Assembly: GCA_946482375.1 (NCBI GenBank)
Contig: CAMLRH010000004.1
Coordinates: forward strand, 1-31,151
Reading direction: 5' to 3'
DNA length: 31,151 nucleotides
Source of the DNA: an uncultured Caulobacteraceae bacterium
GTDB lineage: Bacteria; Pseudomonadota; Alphaproteobacteria; Caulobacterales; Caulobacteraceae
Numbering within the stretch: the stretch's first letter is position 1; each line of letters opens with the position of its first letter. The notes under the pieces are model-generated. The model was not told the DNA's origin. It saw only the letters and a list, made by a program, of their open reading frames with translations, and did not search any database. A program made the position numbers and the translations under genes. This document shows, one piece after another, positions 7,380 to 15,565 of the stretch.

Positions 7380-8381
7380 ATGAAGATTCTCGATCGGCGC
7401 GATGCGTTTAAGCTCGCGGGCGCTGGGTTTGTGGCCTTGTCGTGCGGCGTCGGGAGCAGCGCGGCGGAGGTGACGGTGGCCAGCGGTCCCAGCAAGGGGC
7501 GCTACAAGGTCATCGACGCCCGCAACCGGCCACCCTTCCGAGGCTTTGAGGGTCTCTACAAGTCCGCGGGCCGGCGGGTGCAGCCCGACAGCGCCCACCC
7601 GGGCTGGAAACTTCTCGGCCCCACCGCGCAAACGGTCGACACGCCCGCGTTCGGCCAGGCCCAAGGCATGGACATCTGGATCAGGGAACTCGATGCGGTC
7701 GGCATCGACGGGGTCATCACCAACGGTCGCCACCAGACCGGAAACGATGTCATGGGCACCGTCAGCGTCGAGGAGCTGGTGGCGCTCCAGGCCCGCTATC
7801 CGGGGAGGTGCTGGGCGCTGGCGCCGATCAACCTCGATCAGGACCTGGATAAGACGATCTCCGAGGTCGACGCGGCCCTCAAGGCCGGGCTGAAGGGCGC
7901 CAACCTGGAGCCCGGTTATCGCGCCGCCGCCGGCGGGCCGGTCCTGGTCAACGACCCGGTCCTGTTCCCCATCTACGAGTACATGTCCTCGACGGGGAAA
8001 CCTCTCCAGGTCCAGACCGGCGCGTTTGCGGGGCCCAGGCTCGAACAGAGCCGGATGGAGCCCTATGACGACGTCCTGAGCAAGTTCCCCAAGCTGAAGA
8101 TGGTCCTGGGGCACGGGGGGTATCCCTATCTCACCGAGATGCTGGGCTGCGCCTTCAAACACCGCAATCTCTTCCTGACGCCCGACGTCTATATGTTTGC
8201 GCCAGGCGCGAAGGTTTATCAGGAAGCGGTTTCGCAACTTCCCGAGCAATTCATCTTCGGTACGGCGTTCCCGCTGTCGTCCATCAAGGAAACGCTGGGA
8301 GCCACGCTGGAGCTTGGTCTCCCGTCGGCGGTCCTGAAGAACTACCTGTACGACAACGCGGCGCGGGCTTTCGAGCTCTAG
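7380..8381 (+). CDS. Tat-exported amidohydrolase-2 fold protein with replaced metal ligands
   Basis: The 333-residue protein starts with a twin-arginine signal (DRRDAFKLAGAGFVAL, residues 5-20, then SSAAE), so a cofactor-loaded, folded protein is probably exported. The body follows the amidohydrolase_2 (PF04909) plan. The usual DxHxH strand is IDARNRPP (45-52), with Arg48 and Arg50 in place of both histidines. The usual VHTG is VQTG (211-214), His245 in LGHGG is kept, and the usual GSDxP is GTAFP (294-298). Four of five expected metal ligands are therefore absent. It may be a metal-free lyase/hydrolase or a binding protein. The start at 7380 is set by GTGAGGAG seven bases upstream; a GTG at 7365 is less likely. 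A repressor-type operator precedes its promoter. Confidence 0.75.
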   Translation: MKILDRRDAFKLAGAGFVALSCGVGSSAAEVTVASGPSKGRYKVIDARNRPPFRGFEGLYKSAGRRVQPDSAHPGWKLLGPTAQTVDTPAFGQAQGMDIWIRELDAVGIDGVITNGRHQTGNDVMGTVSVEELVALQARYPGRCWALAPINLDQDLDKTISEVDAALKAGLKGANLEPGYRAAAGGPVLVNDPVLFPIYEYMSSTGKPLQVQTGAFAGPRLEQSRMEPYDDVLSKFPKLKMVLGHGGYPYLTEMLGCAFKHRNLFLTPDVYMFAPGAKVYQEAVSQLPEQFIFGTAFPLSSIKETLGATLELGLPSAVLKNYLYDNAARAFEL

Positions 8382-8391
8382 CGCCCTAACC

Positions 8392-8422
8392 GCGGCTCGC
8401 GGGGCCTGTCCTCGCGAGCCGC
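8392..8422. terminator. Hairpin 1 of five in the convergent gap
   Basis: GCGGCTCGCG (8392-8401) pairs perfectly with CGCGAGCCGC (8413-8422) around an 11-base loop. It starts 11 bases after the amidohydrolase-fold stop and probably ends that transcript. No T-run follows. Confidence 0.5.
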
Positions 8423-8468
8423 CCCCTCGGGGCCTACGCCCCTCCCCCACACATGGTGTTGAAGCCAC

Positions 8469-8498
8469 CGCCCGGCGCCTGGATCCAGGCGCCGGGCG
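8469..8498. repeat. 30-base perfect palindrome, hairpin 2 in the convergent gap
   Basis: Bases 8469-8498 form an exact inverted repeat with no spacer; the centre is CCTGGATCCAGG and the arms are pure G/C. It can fold from either strand and may serve both converging transcripts, the amidohydrolase-fold gene and the MFS gene. Confidence 0.6.
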
Positions 8499-8597
8499 CG
8501 CGGCCATATGCGTCGGCTCCCGGGGATGGTCGATGACCGCAGGTACGGCGTGACCTTCCGCCGGCCGGCGCCCATTCAAGCCTCGTCGAGCGTCACC

Positions 8598-8628
8598 AGG
8601 CCCGGGCGCCTGTCCATCGCCCGGGCCT
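8598..8628. terminator. Hairpin 3 in the convergent gap
   Basis: AGGCCCGGGCG (8598-8608) pairs perfectly with CGCCCGGGCCT (8618-8628), with a nine-base loop. On the plus strand it is followed by TAAACGAAAT rather than a T-run. Confidence 0.5.
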
Positions 8629-8635
8629 AAACGAA

Positions 8636-8665
8636 ATCGCCCCCGCCTTTGGGGCGGGGGGCGAT
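8636..8665. terminator. Hairpin 4 in the convergent gap
   Basis: ATCGCCCCCGCC (8636-8647) pairs with the segment ending GGGCGAT at 8665, with one bulged G and a short T-containing loop. It lies only seven bases from hairpin 3. Confidence 0.45.
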
Positions 8666-8680
8666 CGCGGCGGGTGACGG

Positions 8681-8715
8681 TAGCGGGGGGATCGGAGCGC
8701 TACCGCCCCCCGCTA
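8681..8715. terminator. Hairpin 5, overlapping the MFS stop codon
   Basis: TAGCGGGGGG (8681-8690) pairs perfectly with CCCCCCGCTA (8706-8715) around a 15-base loop. The right arm includes the stop codon of the minus-strand MFS gene, so the stem forms at the very end of that mRNA. Confidence 0.5.
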
Positions 8716-9933
8716 GGTCGTCGCTGGCGCGGGGGTGTCGATCACCTGTCTTGGCGAACGACCCAGCGACACGAAGCAGGCTGCGCCGGCGAGACAACAG
8801 GCGGCCGCGGCCATCCGCGCGAAGTCGTAGTCGCCGCTTAACTCGTACGCCTTGCCCGCAAGGATCGGCCCCAGTGCGAAGCCCACCGTCGAGGCCGCGA
8901 ACAGCCAGCCGTAGGCTTCCGAGAAGGCGCGCATTCCGAAATAGCGACTGGCCAGATAGGCGACGAGATCGCTTTCGGCGCTCAGCCCCACCCCTAGCGC
9001 AATCGCGTAGGGAACGGCGAACGACGGCCCGAACTCACCGGCGAAGAGGAGCGCCAGGGCAGGCAGCGACAGGGCGGCGGCGGCGACGGCGGGGGGATGC
9101 CAGCGATCGAGGAACTGTCCGATCACGGGGCGAACCAGGATCATGGAGAAGCCGAAGGACGCGGCGGCGATCTGGATGGTCGGGGAGGAAGCCCCGAGGT
9201 CCCTGTACATCGGCGCCAGGTGAACGACGGCTCCCGAGAACACCGGCGAGATCAGGACCAGCGCCACGGCGATGGTCCAGAAATGGCGGGTCTTCAGGAT
9301 CTCGGACAGGGACATGCCGGAAAGCTGCTCGGATGAACCCCGCTCGACCGGCCGCTCCTTCAGCCAGGGAATGACCGCAACCAGGGCCGTCGCGGACAAG
9401 GCGGCCAGCGCGAAGTATCCGGCGCGCCAGCCGTAGCCGGTGACGACCTGGGTGATGATGAACGGCGCCACCGCCATCGTCAGGCCGCTGCCCCCGATCA
9501 TGATCCCCAGGGCGAGACCTCGCGCCGAGTCGAACCAGGTGTTCACGGCGCGCGAGTAGACGACGAAGCTGGTGCCGGCGCCGGCCAGGCCGACGAGGAA
9601 GTAGCCGAGGTAGAGCGCCCACAGATCATCGACCAGGACGCCGATCCCCATAAGCGCCGCCACGAGAAGTATGATGAAGCCGAAGGCGGTTTTCCTGGAC
9701 CCCAGGCGGTCACAAAGCCGCCCGGCCACTGGCGAGAAGCACAACACCCCGAGCAGGAAGGCCGTCGCGGCGCCCCCGACCTGAACGCGATCCCAGCCTT
9801 TTTCCGCCTCGAAGGCAGGCATGAAGAAGCCCAGGGTCGCCGTGATAAAGGCCGCCGCTCCCAACCCGCACCCCAGGGTGGCGGCGAGCAGGACACGCCA
9901 ACCCTTGCTGAACTCAGACACTTTTGATTCCAC
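8713..9933 (-). CDS. MFS transporter, 12-helix type
   Basis: The 406-residue protein is hydrophobic throughout, with the loop 2-3 motif GRLCDRLGSRKTAFG and two related halves, as in 12-helix major facilitator carriers. The general style (FSKGWRVLLAATLGCGLGAAAF at the N-terminus, FMPAFEAEKGWDRVQVG in the first loop) resembles the monocarboxylate/oxalate-formate branch, so an organic acid is a plausible cargo; this is inference. The GTG start at 9933 has AGGGA about eight bases upstream; a second GTG four codons later is possible. The gene stands alone, converges on the amidohydrolase-fold gene, and has copy 4 of the shared operator 54 bases upstream, linking it to the P450 regulon. Confidence 0.88.
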   Translation of the reverse strand: MESKVSEFSKGWRVLLAATLGCGLGAAAFITATLGFFMPAFEAEKGWDRVQVGGAATAFLLGVLCFSPVAGRLCDRLGSRKTAFGFIILLVAALMGIGVLVDDLWALYLGYFLVGLAGAGTSFVVYSRAVNTWFDSARGLALGIMIGGSGLTMAVAPFIITQVVTGYGWRAGYFALAALSATALVAVIPWLKERPVERGSSEQLSGMSLSEILKTRHFWTIAVALVLISPVFSGAVVHLAPMYRDLGASSPTIQIAAASFGFSMILVRPVIGQFLDRWHPPAVAAAALSLPALALLFAGEFGPSFAVPYAIALGVGLSAESDLVAYLASRYFGMRAFSEAYGWLFAASTVGFALGPILAGKAYELSGDYDFARMAAAACCLAGAACFVSLGRSPRQVIDTPAPATT

Positions 9934-9986
9934 TTGCAGGTCCCTCGCCTTCTCGCCGGGCTGACGCCGTTCTCATGTCGGTTTTT

Positions 9987-10008
9987 ATCGACCAACTAGT
10001 TGAACGAT
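9987..10008. promoter_or_regulatory. Palindromic operator, copy 4 of the shared TetR-like site
   Basis: The inner 10 bases CAACTAGTTG are perfectly symmetric, and the outer arms ATCG/CGAT are also perfect; only two positions per arm are unpaired over 22 bases. It lies in the 264-base gap between the MFS start and the end of the MDR gene, where I see no gene, and overlaps the predicted -10 of the MFS gene. Confidence 0.6.
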
Positions 10009-10032
10009 GCTCTTGCGCCATGAAGAAGTCAA
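10004..10032 (-). promoter_or_regulatory. Possible promoter of the MFS gene
   Basis: TTGACT (10032 to 10027) and a weak CATCGT (10009 to 10004) are 17 bases apart on the minus strand. The operator overlaps the -10 and runs downstream. The -10 matches only three of six consensus bases. Confidence 0.3.
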
Positions 10033-10197
10033 TCGTGCCGCATCGGTCGGAACCCACGGGCCCGCTGGACCGCCACCGTGCAGGGTGGGGAGGAAGGTGG
10101 CCGCGGCCCGTGGAGACGAGCTCGCGGCCGGACACCTGGAGGTGGTGCGCTAGCCGAACATTCGCCCGCGACCCCTGCGCGCGCGCCAGCCTTGAAG

Positions 10198-11316
10198 CTA
10201 GGCCGCTGTCAGGTCGACCAGGATTTTCTCGCCGGTCGCCCGCCTTGTGTAGGTGTCGATCGCATCCTTGCCGAGCAGCTCCGGGAAGGAAACGACGCGC
10301 GTAAAGTTGCTCGAGAAGGTCGTCTTGATGTCGCGCACCACACGCTGGCGCAGGGCGTTCGCCGCTTCCGGTCCGATCCTGGCCAGGAAGGGCGTCAGCA
10401 ACCAACCGCCCATGCTCCACAGCATCCCGAAGTTGCGGTTGAACTCCGTCGGCGACGGGTCGAGAAAGCCGTACATGTAAAGTTGCTTGAAGGTGGCGGA
10501 GCCGTAGCGGCTGAAGGTCTCCATCCTGGCGATGGCCGCGGTCTCCATCGCCGTCAGGATCTGGCCGGCGATCTTGCCGCCGCCGATGGCGTCGAAGGCG
10601 ATGGTCGCCCCTGTTTCCCCCAACGCCCGCGTCAGGTCGTCGACGAAGCTGGGCTTCGTCATGTTCACCACATGGGTGGCGCCGATGCCGCGCAGCAGGT
10701 CTTCCTGCTCCTGCCTTCGCACGACATTGACCAGCGGGACGCCGTCGGCAACGCAGGCCTTCACCAGCATCTGCCCCAGGTTCGACGCGGCCGCGGTATG
10801 GACCAGCCCGGCGTGACCCTCGCGCTTCATCGTCTCGATCATGCTGAGCGCCGTCAGCGGATTGGCGAAACAGGCCGCGCCTTCCCGGGCGCTGACGCCG
10901 TCCGGCAGCACGAGGCAGTCCGCGCCTCGGATGGTTCGATAGTGCGAGTACATGGCGCCGCCAAAGATCGCGACGCGTTTGCCCAGCAGATGTTGCGCCT
11001 CCGCGCCCGCCTTCACGACGACGCCGGCGCCCTCGGTGCCGACCGGCAGGGACAGGCCGACGCGGCCCGCCAGCGCCGCCTTGTTCGCCTCCGGAACGGG
11101 GATGGTGACGACCGGCGTTTCCTTGCCCGAGTATCGCGCCTGCGCCGTATCGAGCCCACCGAACAGAAGCGCCATGTCGGACGGATTGACCGGCGCCGCT
11201 TCCATCCTCACGACCACCTCGTCGGGCGCGGGATCGTCGAACGTGGTGGGTTCCAGCGAGAGCCTCAGCTCGCCGTCGGTCACCAGCGAGCGAAGCTGTA
11301 ATCCTTCGAGGGCCAT
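10198..11316 (-). CDS. Zinc-independent MDR family oxidoreductase
   Basis: The 372-residue protein follows the medium-chain dehydrogenase/reductase plan: a GroES-like N-terminal half (DEVVVRMEAAPVNPSD, GTEGAGVVVKAGAEA) and a nucleotide-binding half with TAAASNLGQMLVKAC and an aromatic-rich C-terminus. The catalytic-zinc cysteine and the four structural-zinc cysteines are missing, so it belongs with quinone-oxidoreductase or enoyl-reductase-like members that use NAD(P)H. Residues around 57-85 (DTAQARYSGKETP and on) look like an insertion relative to the basic fold. The start is two bases from the end of the glutathione transferase gene, so they are co-translated. It is the last gene of the six-gene minus-strand operon; its substrate is unknown. 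Confidence 0.85.
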   Translation of the reverse strand: MALEGLQLRSLVTDGELRLSLEPTTFDDPAPDEVVVRMEAAPVNPSDMALLFGGLDTAQARYSGKETPVVTIPVPEANKAALAGRVGLSLPVGTEGAGVVVKAGAEAQHLLGKRVAIFGGAMYSHYRTIRGADCLVLPDGVSAREGAACFANPLTALSMIETMKREGHAGLVHTAAASNLGQMLVKACVADGVPLVNVVRRQEQEDLLRGIGATHVVNMTKPSFVDDLTRALGETGATIAFDAIGGGKIAGQILTAMETAAIARMETFSRYGSATFKQLYMYGFLDPSPTEFNRNFGMLWSMGGWLLTPFLARIGPEAANALRQRVVRDIKTTFSSNFTRVVSFPELLGKDAIDTYTRRATGEKILVDLTAA

Positions 11317-11317
11317 G

Positions 11318-11995
11318 TCAGTGCGCCCCGTCGGGCGTTCTGAGTTTCAGAATGCCCTCCACGCGCGTATCAATCTGGGGCAATTGCTCTTCCATGGCCC
11401 TGGCGACCGCGGGATCGTTCGCCGTTATCTCGTGGAAATAGGCCCGCAGGCCCGGCGGCAGAATGCTCGGCCGCCCAAGGGTTCTTGGGAACAGGTTCTC
11501 GAAGTAGGCCATCCACGGCACCAGGGCGCAGTCGGCCTGCGTCAATGCTCCGCCGACGGCGTAGCGGGGGCCTTCGAAATACTTTTCGATGTAGGAAAAA
11601 CCCTTGGCGGCGAGTTCCAGGTTCTCGTCGACGATGGCCATATCGGGCTGGGGCTTCACATTTTCCCGAAGGATCGGCTGAACCGGGACCAGCACGTAGG
11701 AGTCGAGCAGCCGCGTAATGGCGCGCACCTTCGACATCTTCTCCGGCGTGTCGGGGCGCAGCGTCGGGGCCGGGTATTTGTCCTCAAGATATTCGCAGAT
11801 CGTCTCCGACTCGGGGAGCACGTGGTCGCCATCCACCAGCGTTGGAATTTTGCCGACCGGGTTGAGGGCGAGGAATTCCGGTGATTTCAACCCGCCCTCG
11901 GGCGGAAGGGAGAACTCGATCGGCAGGTTCTTGGCGTACGCGAGAATTCGAACGCGGGTGGAGTAGGGCGATAACGCGTGATTGTAGAGTAACAT
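11318..11995 (-). CDS. Glutathione S-transferase family protein
   Basis: The 225-residue protein has a thioredoxin-like N-terminal domain with SPYSTRVRI (9-17; candidate catalytic serines 9 and 12), the cis-proline segment GKIPTL (Pro51) and the glutathione-binding ESETICEYLE (62-71), followed by the all-helical C-terminal domain. Family members conjugate glutathione, isomerise, or cleave ethers and thioethers in the cytosol. In a catabolic operon it may open a ring, isomerise a cis double bond or cleave an ether; no specific class is clear. GAGAGG precedes the ATG. The stop lies one base from the start of the MDR gene. Confidence 0.9.
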   Translation of the reverse strand: MLLYNHALSPYSTRVRILAYAKNLPIEFSLPPEGGLKSPEFLALNPVGKIPTLVDGDHVLPESETICEYLEDKYPAPTLRPDTPEKMSKVRAITRLLDSYVLVPVQPILRENVKPQPDMAIVDENLELAAKGFSYIEKYFEGPRYAVGGALTQADCALVPWMAYFENLFPRTLGRPSILPPGLRAYFHEITANDPAVARAMEEQLPQIDTRVEGILKLRTPDGAH

Positions 11996-12020
11996 GTGTG
12001 CCTCTCCCGGCGGTTAGCGC

Positions 12021-13751
12021 CTACGTCGGTTTCGGAATATTTGCGTAATAGGGAATCGGGATCCCATCGGCGCCCGACACGTCTCCAACCATGGCGCGGG
12101 TGCGCGGGTGCATGACCCTCGCGTCGGTGATGACGTTGATGCAGCTCGGCCCGTCGAGACTCAGGGCATGGCGAACAGCCGGTCCGAGGTCTTCATAGGC
12201 GTCCACCCGCACGCCTTCGGCGCCGAAGCCACGCGCGACCACGTCGTAGGCGGTGTCAGCCAGGGTGACGATGGTGTCGCGGTTGTCGCCGTAGAGCAGC
12301 GTCTGGGCATTTCGCGACATGCCCCACTCCGCGTTGTTCAGCACAACGGTGACGATGGGCAGCCTGTGCCGCACCATCGTATCGAACTCCTGGACGTTGA
12401 ACCCGACACCGCCGTCACCGGCGAAGCAGATCACCGGGCGATCGGGATTGGCCCGCGCCGCGCCGACGGCGAAGCCGGAGCTGACGCCCAGGCAGCCGAG
12501 GTAACCGCAGCGCAGGAACTGGCCGGGACCCGAGGAACGCACCGCGTCGCCCACCCAATTCCCGGTTTCGCCCCCGTCGGCGACAATGCTGACCAGCGGC
12601 GGAAGCTCGTTCAGGACGGCGCGGACGGCGTGATAGGGGTGGATGTGCCCGGGGCGGCTCTGCGCCGGCGCATCCTTGAACGGCCCATGCGGCGCGGCGC
12701 GCAGCGACCGCAGGCGCCCGGCCCAGTCGGAGCGGTCGGGCCATGTCCGATCCGCCGCGCGGGCAATCAGACCGTCGAGGGTGGCGTTGCAGTCGGCGAT
12801 CACGGGCAGCTCGGCCAGCCGGACGCGACCGATCTCCTCCGCGTCGATCTCGATCTGCGCCAGATAGGCGTTGGCCGGGATGATCGCGCCCATGGCGCCG
12901 CCCAGGAACATGCCCTGGCGCGCGCCCATGAGGACGACGGTGTCGGGAGCCGCGCCCGCCGCGCCGGCCAGCCCAAGAACGCCCGCGGGCCCGCCGTAGC
13001 AGTCGTGATCGTCCGGCAGGATGCCGAGGGCCTTGGAGCTGGCGACGACCGGAATGCCGGTGAGTTCGGCGAACTGCCGCAGCTTGTCGCCGGCAGCGCT
13101 CAGCACCGCGCCGCCGCCGGCGATGATCACCGGGCGCTCGCTGTTGCGCAGCTTGTCGATCAGGGTGTCGAGCACTTCGGCGGTGGGAGACGGCGGGGCG
13201 GCCCGGCTCCATCTGGCGGTGGGGGCCGCCTGCTCCGTCGGCATGAACATCACGTCGATGGGAATCTCCAGGAACACCGGTCCCGGCGTACCGCTCAGCG
13301 CCACCTCGGCGGCCCGTCGCACGAACTCCACGATGCGCTCGACGTCGGTGACGCGGTGGGCCCACTTCGTCACCGGCGCGGCCATCGCCAGCGTGTCGAA
13401 GCCGCCCTGCAGCGTGTTGCACTCGACTTCGCGCATCGGCGCGGCGCCGGACAGGAACAGCACCGGCGTACGATCCAGGTAGGCGTTGGCCATCGCGGTC
13501 AGGGTGTTGGTAAATCCCGGGCCGGCCGTTGAAGCGCAAACGCCCAGTTTTCCTTCCGAGGCGCGGGCATAGCCATCCGCCGCGTGGCCGGCCGCGGCCT
13601 CGTGCCGTGTATCGGTCAGGCGAATGCCGAACTCCGAACACGCCATGAAGAAGGGATCGAGGTGGCTTCCGTGAAGGGCGAAAACCTCGGTGACGCCGAG
13701 ATTGGCGAGCGCCGCCGCCACCAACTCTCCGCCGGCCCGCTTCTTCGTCAT
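12021..13751 (-). CDS. Thiamine-diphosphate enzyme of the acetolactate synthase / 2-hydroxyacyl-CoA lyase superfamily
   Basis: The 576-residue protein has the three-domain ThDP layout: N-terminal Pyr domain with the cofactor-activating Glu51 in DTRHEAAAGHAADGYARA, a central domain around 190-330 with VIIAGGGAVLS, and a C-terminal PP domain with GDGGVGFNVQEF then LNNAEWGM, the Mg/ThDP motif GDG-x(~26)-NN at about 443-472. The superfamily breaks or makes C-C bonds next to a carbonyl. True acetolactate synthase is unlikely as there is no regulatory subunit and the context is catabolic. Next to a CaiB/BaiF CoA-transferase, a 2-hydroxyacyl-CoA lyase or oxalyl-CoA-decarboxylase-like role is possible, but a benzoylformate-type decarboxylase is not excluded. 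GGAGAG precedes the ATG. Confidence 0.85.
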   Translation of the reverse strand: MTKKRAGGELVAAALANLGVTEVFALHGSHLDPFFMACSEFGIRLTDTRHEAAAGHAADGYARASEGKLGVCASTAGPGFTNTLTAMANAYLDRTPVLFLSGAAPMREVECNTLQGGFDTLAMAAPVTKWAHRVTDVERIVEFVRRAAEVALSGTPGPVFLEIPIDVMFMPTEQAAPTARWSRAAPPSPTAEVLDTLIDKLRNSERPVIIAGGGAVLSAAGDKLRQFAELTGIPVVASSKALGILPDDHDCYGGPAGVLGLAGAAGAAPDTVVLMGARQGMFLGGAMGAIIPANAYLAQIEIDAEEIGRVRLAELPVIADCNATLDGLIARAADRTWPDRSDWAGRLRSLRAAPHGPFKDAPAQSRPGHIHPYHAVRAVLNELPPLVSIVADGGETGNWVGDAVRSSGPGQFLRCGYLGCLGVSSGFAVGAARANPDRPVICFAGDGGVGFNVQEFDTMVRHRLPIVTVVLNNAEWGMSRNAQTLLYGDNRDTIVTLADTAYDVVARGFGAEGVRVDAYEDLGPAVRHALSLDGPSCINVITDARVMHPRTRAMVGDVSGADGIPIPYYANIPKPT

Positions 13752-13790
13752 CCTACTCTCCCTTGTACGAGTGCGAGCGATACGCGCGCG

Positions 13791-14216
13791 CTATCCCAAT
13801 CCGACGGCGGCCAGCGCCGCCTTCGCCACTGTCATGTCCTGCTCGTAGTGGCCGCCGCTCACGCCAATTCCGCCCACGACCTGTCCGTCGAGGGTCAGCG
13901 GGTAGCCGCCGCCAAAAACCACCAGCCGGGGCGTCTTGACGATGCCGTGCAGCAGCGGCGGATCGTTCTTCACGAACTCGAACCACTGGTCGGTGGGGAT
14001 GCCGAAGGAGATGGCGGTATAGGCCTTGTCCTTGGCCAGCTCGACGCTGAGCAGCGGCGCGCCGTCCATGCGGCTGAAAGCCTTGAGCGCCCCGCCGTCG
14101 TCGACGATGGCGATGACCATTGGAACACCGAGGTCCTGGGCGGCCTTCTCGGCGGCTTCCACAAGCGCCCTGGCGGACGCGGTGTTGATGGATTTGCGAG
14201 CGACGGTTTCAATCAT
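13791..14216 (-). CDS. GlcG/HbpS family protein (DUF336)
   Basis: The 141-residue protein has the compact GlcG/HbpS fold signature: SINTASARALVEAAEKAA, then VIAIVDDGGALKAFSRMDGAP, then KAYTAISFG, and near the end VFGGGYPLTLDGQVVGGIGVSGGHYEQD. The family occurs in glycolate, diol and aromatic catabolic operons, and a Streptomyces member binds heme; a general enzymatic role is not established. Here it lies between the spinster-type carrier and the ThDP enzyme, with gaps of 20 and 39 bases, so it belongs to the operon. There is no signal peptide. GGGAGAG lies just upstream of the ATG. Confidence 0.88.
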   Translation of the reverse strand: MIETVARKSINTASARALVEAAEKAAQDLGVPMVIAIVDDGGALKAFSRMDGAPLLSVELAKDKAYTAISFGIPTDQWFEFVKNDPPLLHGIVKTPRLVVFGGGYPLTLDGQVVGGIGVSGGHYEQDMTVAKAALAAVGLG

Positions 14217-14236
14217 GTTTCTCTCCCATGTGGTGG

Positions 14237-15565
14237 TCAGAGTTCGAGCACCGCTTTGGCGCGCTCCCGCGCCGCGTTCATCGACAGGGATATCAGGACG
14301 AAGGCGACGACCAGCGACACCATCGTCGTGACCGCCAGCGACTTGCCGATATCGGCCGGGTCACCGAACACGTAGTCGGTCATCACCCCCGTAAGCAGGG
14401 GCGCGACGCCCAGGCCCAGCAGGTTCACCGTGGTCAGGAACACCGCCCCGATCTGGCCCCGCATCCGGTTGGGCGTCAGGGTCTGGACCATAGCGCCCTG
14501 CAGGCCGCCGATCATGCTGGCCGAGAACATGCCGCAGCAGAAGAGGATGATCGCCGGGACCTTCCACGGCGAAAGGTATGCGCCCAGGAAGAACGGCGCC
14601 TGGATGACCGCGATACGCAGGCCGACCCAGATCGGTCCCTCGAGCCGACCCGCCTTCACCACCCGGTCGGACCACAGGCCGCCGGCGAGCATTCCCAGGG
14701 TGCCGAAGACGGCGAAGCCGAGGCCGACGATCATGCCGACCTCGGCGACGCTCATGCCGTGGGCGCGAATGAAGTAGGTCGGGCCCCAGACTGAGAAGCT
14801 GTAGTTGCTGATCGCAAACCCCGCGAAGCCGAGGAACATCATGACGTAGAGGCGCTTGTGCTCGCGCAGGTAGGCGACGACGTCCTTCGACATCACCTCT
14901 TCGCCCGCGCCGCTGTCGCGGCGGACCGGCTCTCGAACGGTAAGATAGAAGATCACCGCGAACAGCAGGCCTGGAAGTCCCAGGGCGATGAAGAGAACCT
15001 GCCAGGGCTGCAGCGCGCCCACGATCGGAAAGATCGGCTGCGTCGCCTCCGCCCAGGCCAGCAACAGGCTGCCCAGATAGACCGCGAGACCGCCGCCGAT
15101 GGCGACCCCCGATGAATAGATCGCCATCGCCAGCCCGCGTTTGTGCGGCGGGAACGAGTCCGGGATTATCGAGTAGGCGGCGGGATTGATGCTCGCCTCG
15201 CCCGCGCCGACCAGCATCCGGCCGACGAAGAGCTGCCAGAAGTTGGTGGCGAGCCCGCAGACCATCATGGCCAGGCTCCAGAGTCCCACCCCTATGGAAG
15301 CCACGCCGCGCCGGCTGCCCCGGTCGACCCAACGGCCGAAGGGAAAGGAAAAGACGATGAAGGAGATTACGAACGCCATGCCCGCCAACAGGCTGATCTG
15401 GGTGTCGTTGAGACTGAGATCGGCGCGGACGGGATCGACAACGAGACTGAGCGCCAGCCTGTCCACGAAAGCGAAGGTGTAGGCCACCATCAGCATGGCG
15501 ACGACGAAGTAGGAGTAGGCCCGCGGCGGATAGCCGGCGTTGGCGATCGTCGGGTTCACGCGCAT
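14237..15565 (-). CDS. Spinster-type MFS transporter
   Basis: The 442-residue membrane protein begins with a helix, YFVVAMLMVAYTFAFVDRLALSL, containing the conserved D-R pair of spinster-family carriers. SLNDTQISLLAGMAF, the loop 2-3 motif GRWVDRGSRRG and MLVGAGEASINPAAYSIIPD follow. These carriers move lipids, organic acids or xenobiotics; many proteobacterial catabolic operons contain one. It is the likely inner-membrane importer for the substrate of this operon, working with the TonB-dependent receptor encoded at 17736. The ATG at 15565 overlaps the end of the CoA-transferase gene by 10 bases. A longer open frame upstream exists but reads through the CoA-transferase gene and was not used. 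Confidence 0.9.
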   Translation of the reverse strand: MRVNPTIANAGYPPRAYSYFVVAMLMVAYTFAFVDRLALSLVVDPVRADLSLNDTQISLLAGMAFVISFIVFSFPFGRWVDRGSRRGVASIGVGLWSLAMMVCGLATNFWQLFVGRMLVGAGEASINPAAYSIIPDSFPPHKRGLAMAIYSSGVAIGGGLAVYLGSLLLAWAEATQPIFPIVGALQPWQVLFIALGLPGLLFAVIFYLTVREPVRRDSGAGEEVMSKDVVAYLREHKRLYVMMFLGFAGFAISNYSFSVWGPTYFIRAHGMSVAEVGMIVGLGFAVFGTLGMLAGGLWSDRVVKAGRLEGPIWVGLRIAVIQAPFFLGAYLSPWKVPAIILFCCGMFSASMIGGLQGAMVQTLTPNRMRGQIGAVFLTTVNLLGLGVAPLLTGVMTDYVFGDPADIGKSLAVTTMVSLVVAFVLISLSMNAARERAKAVLEL

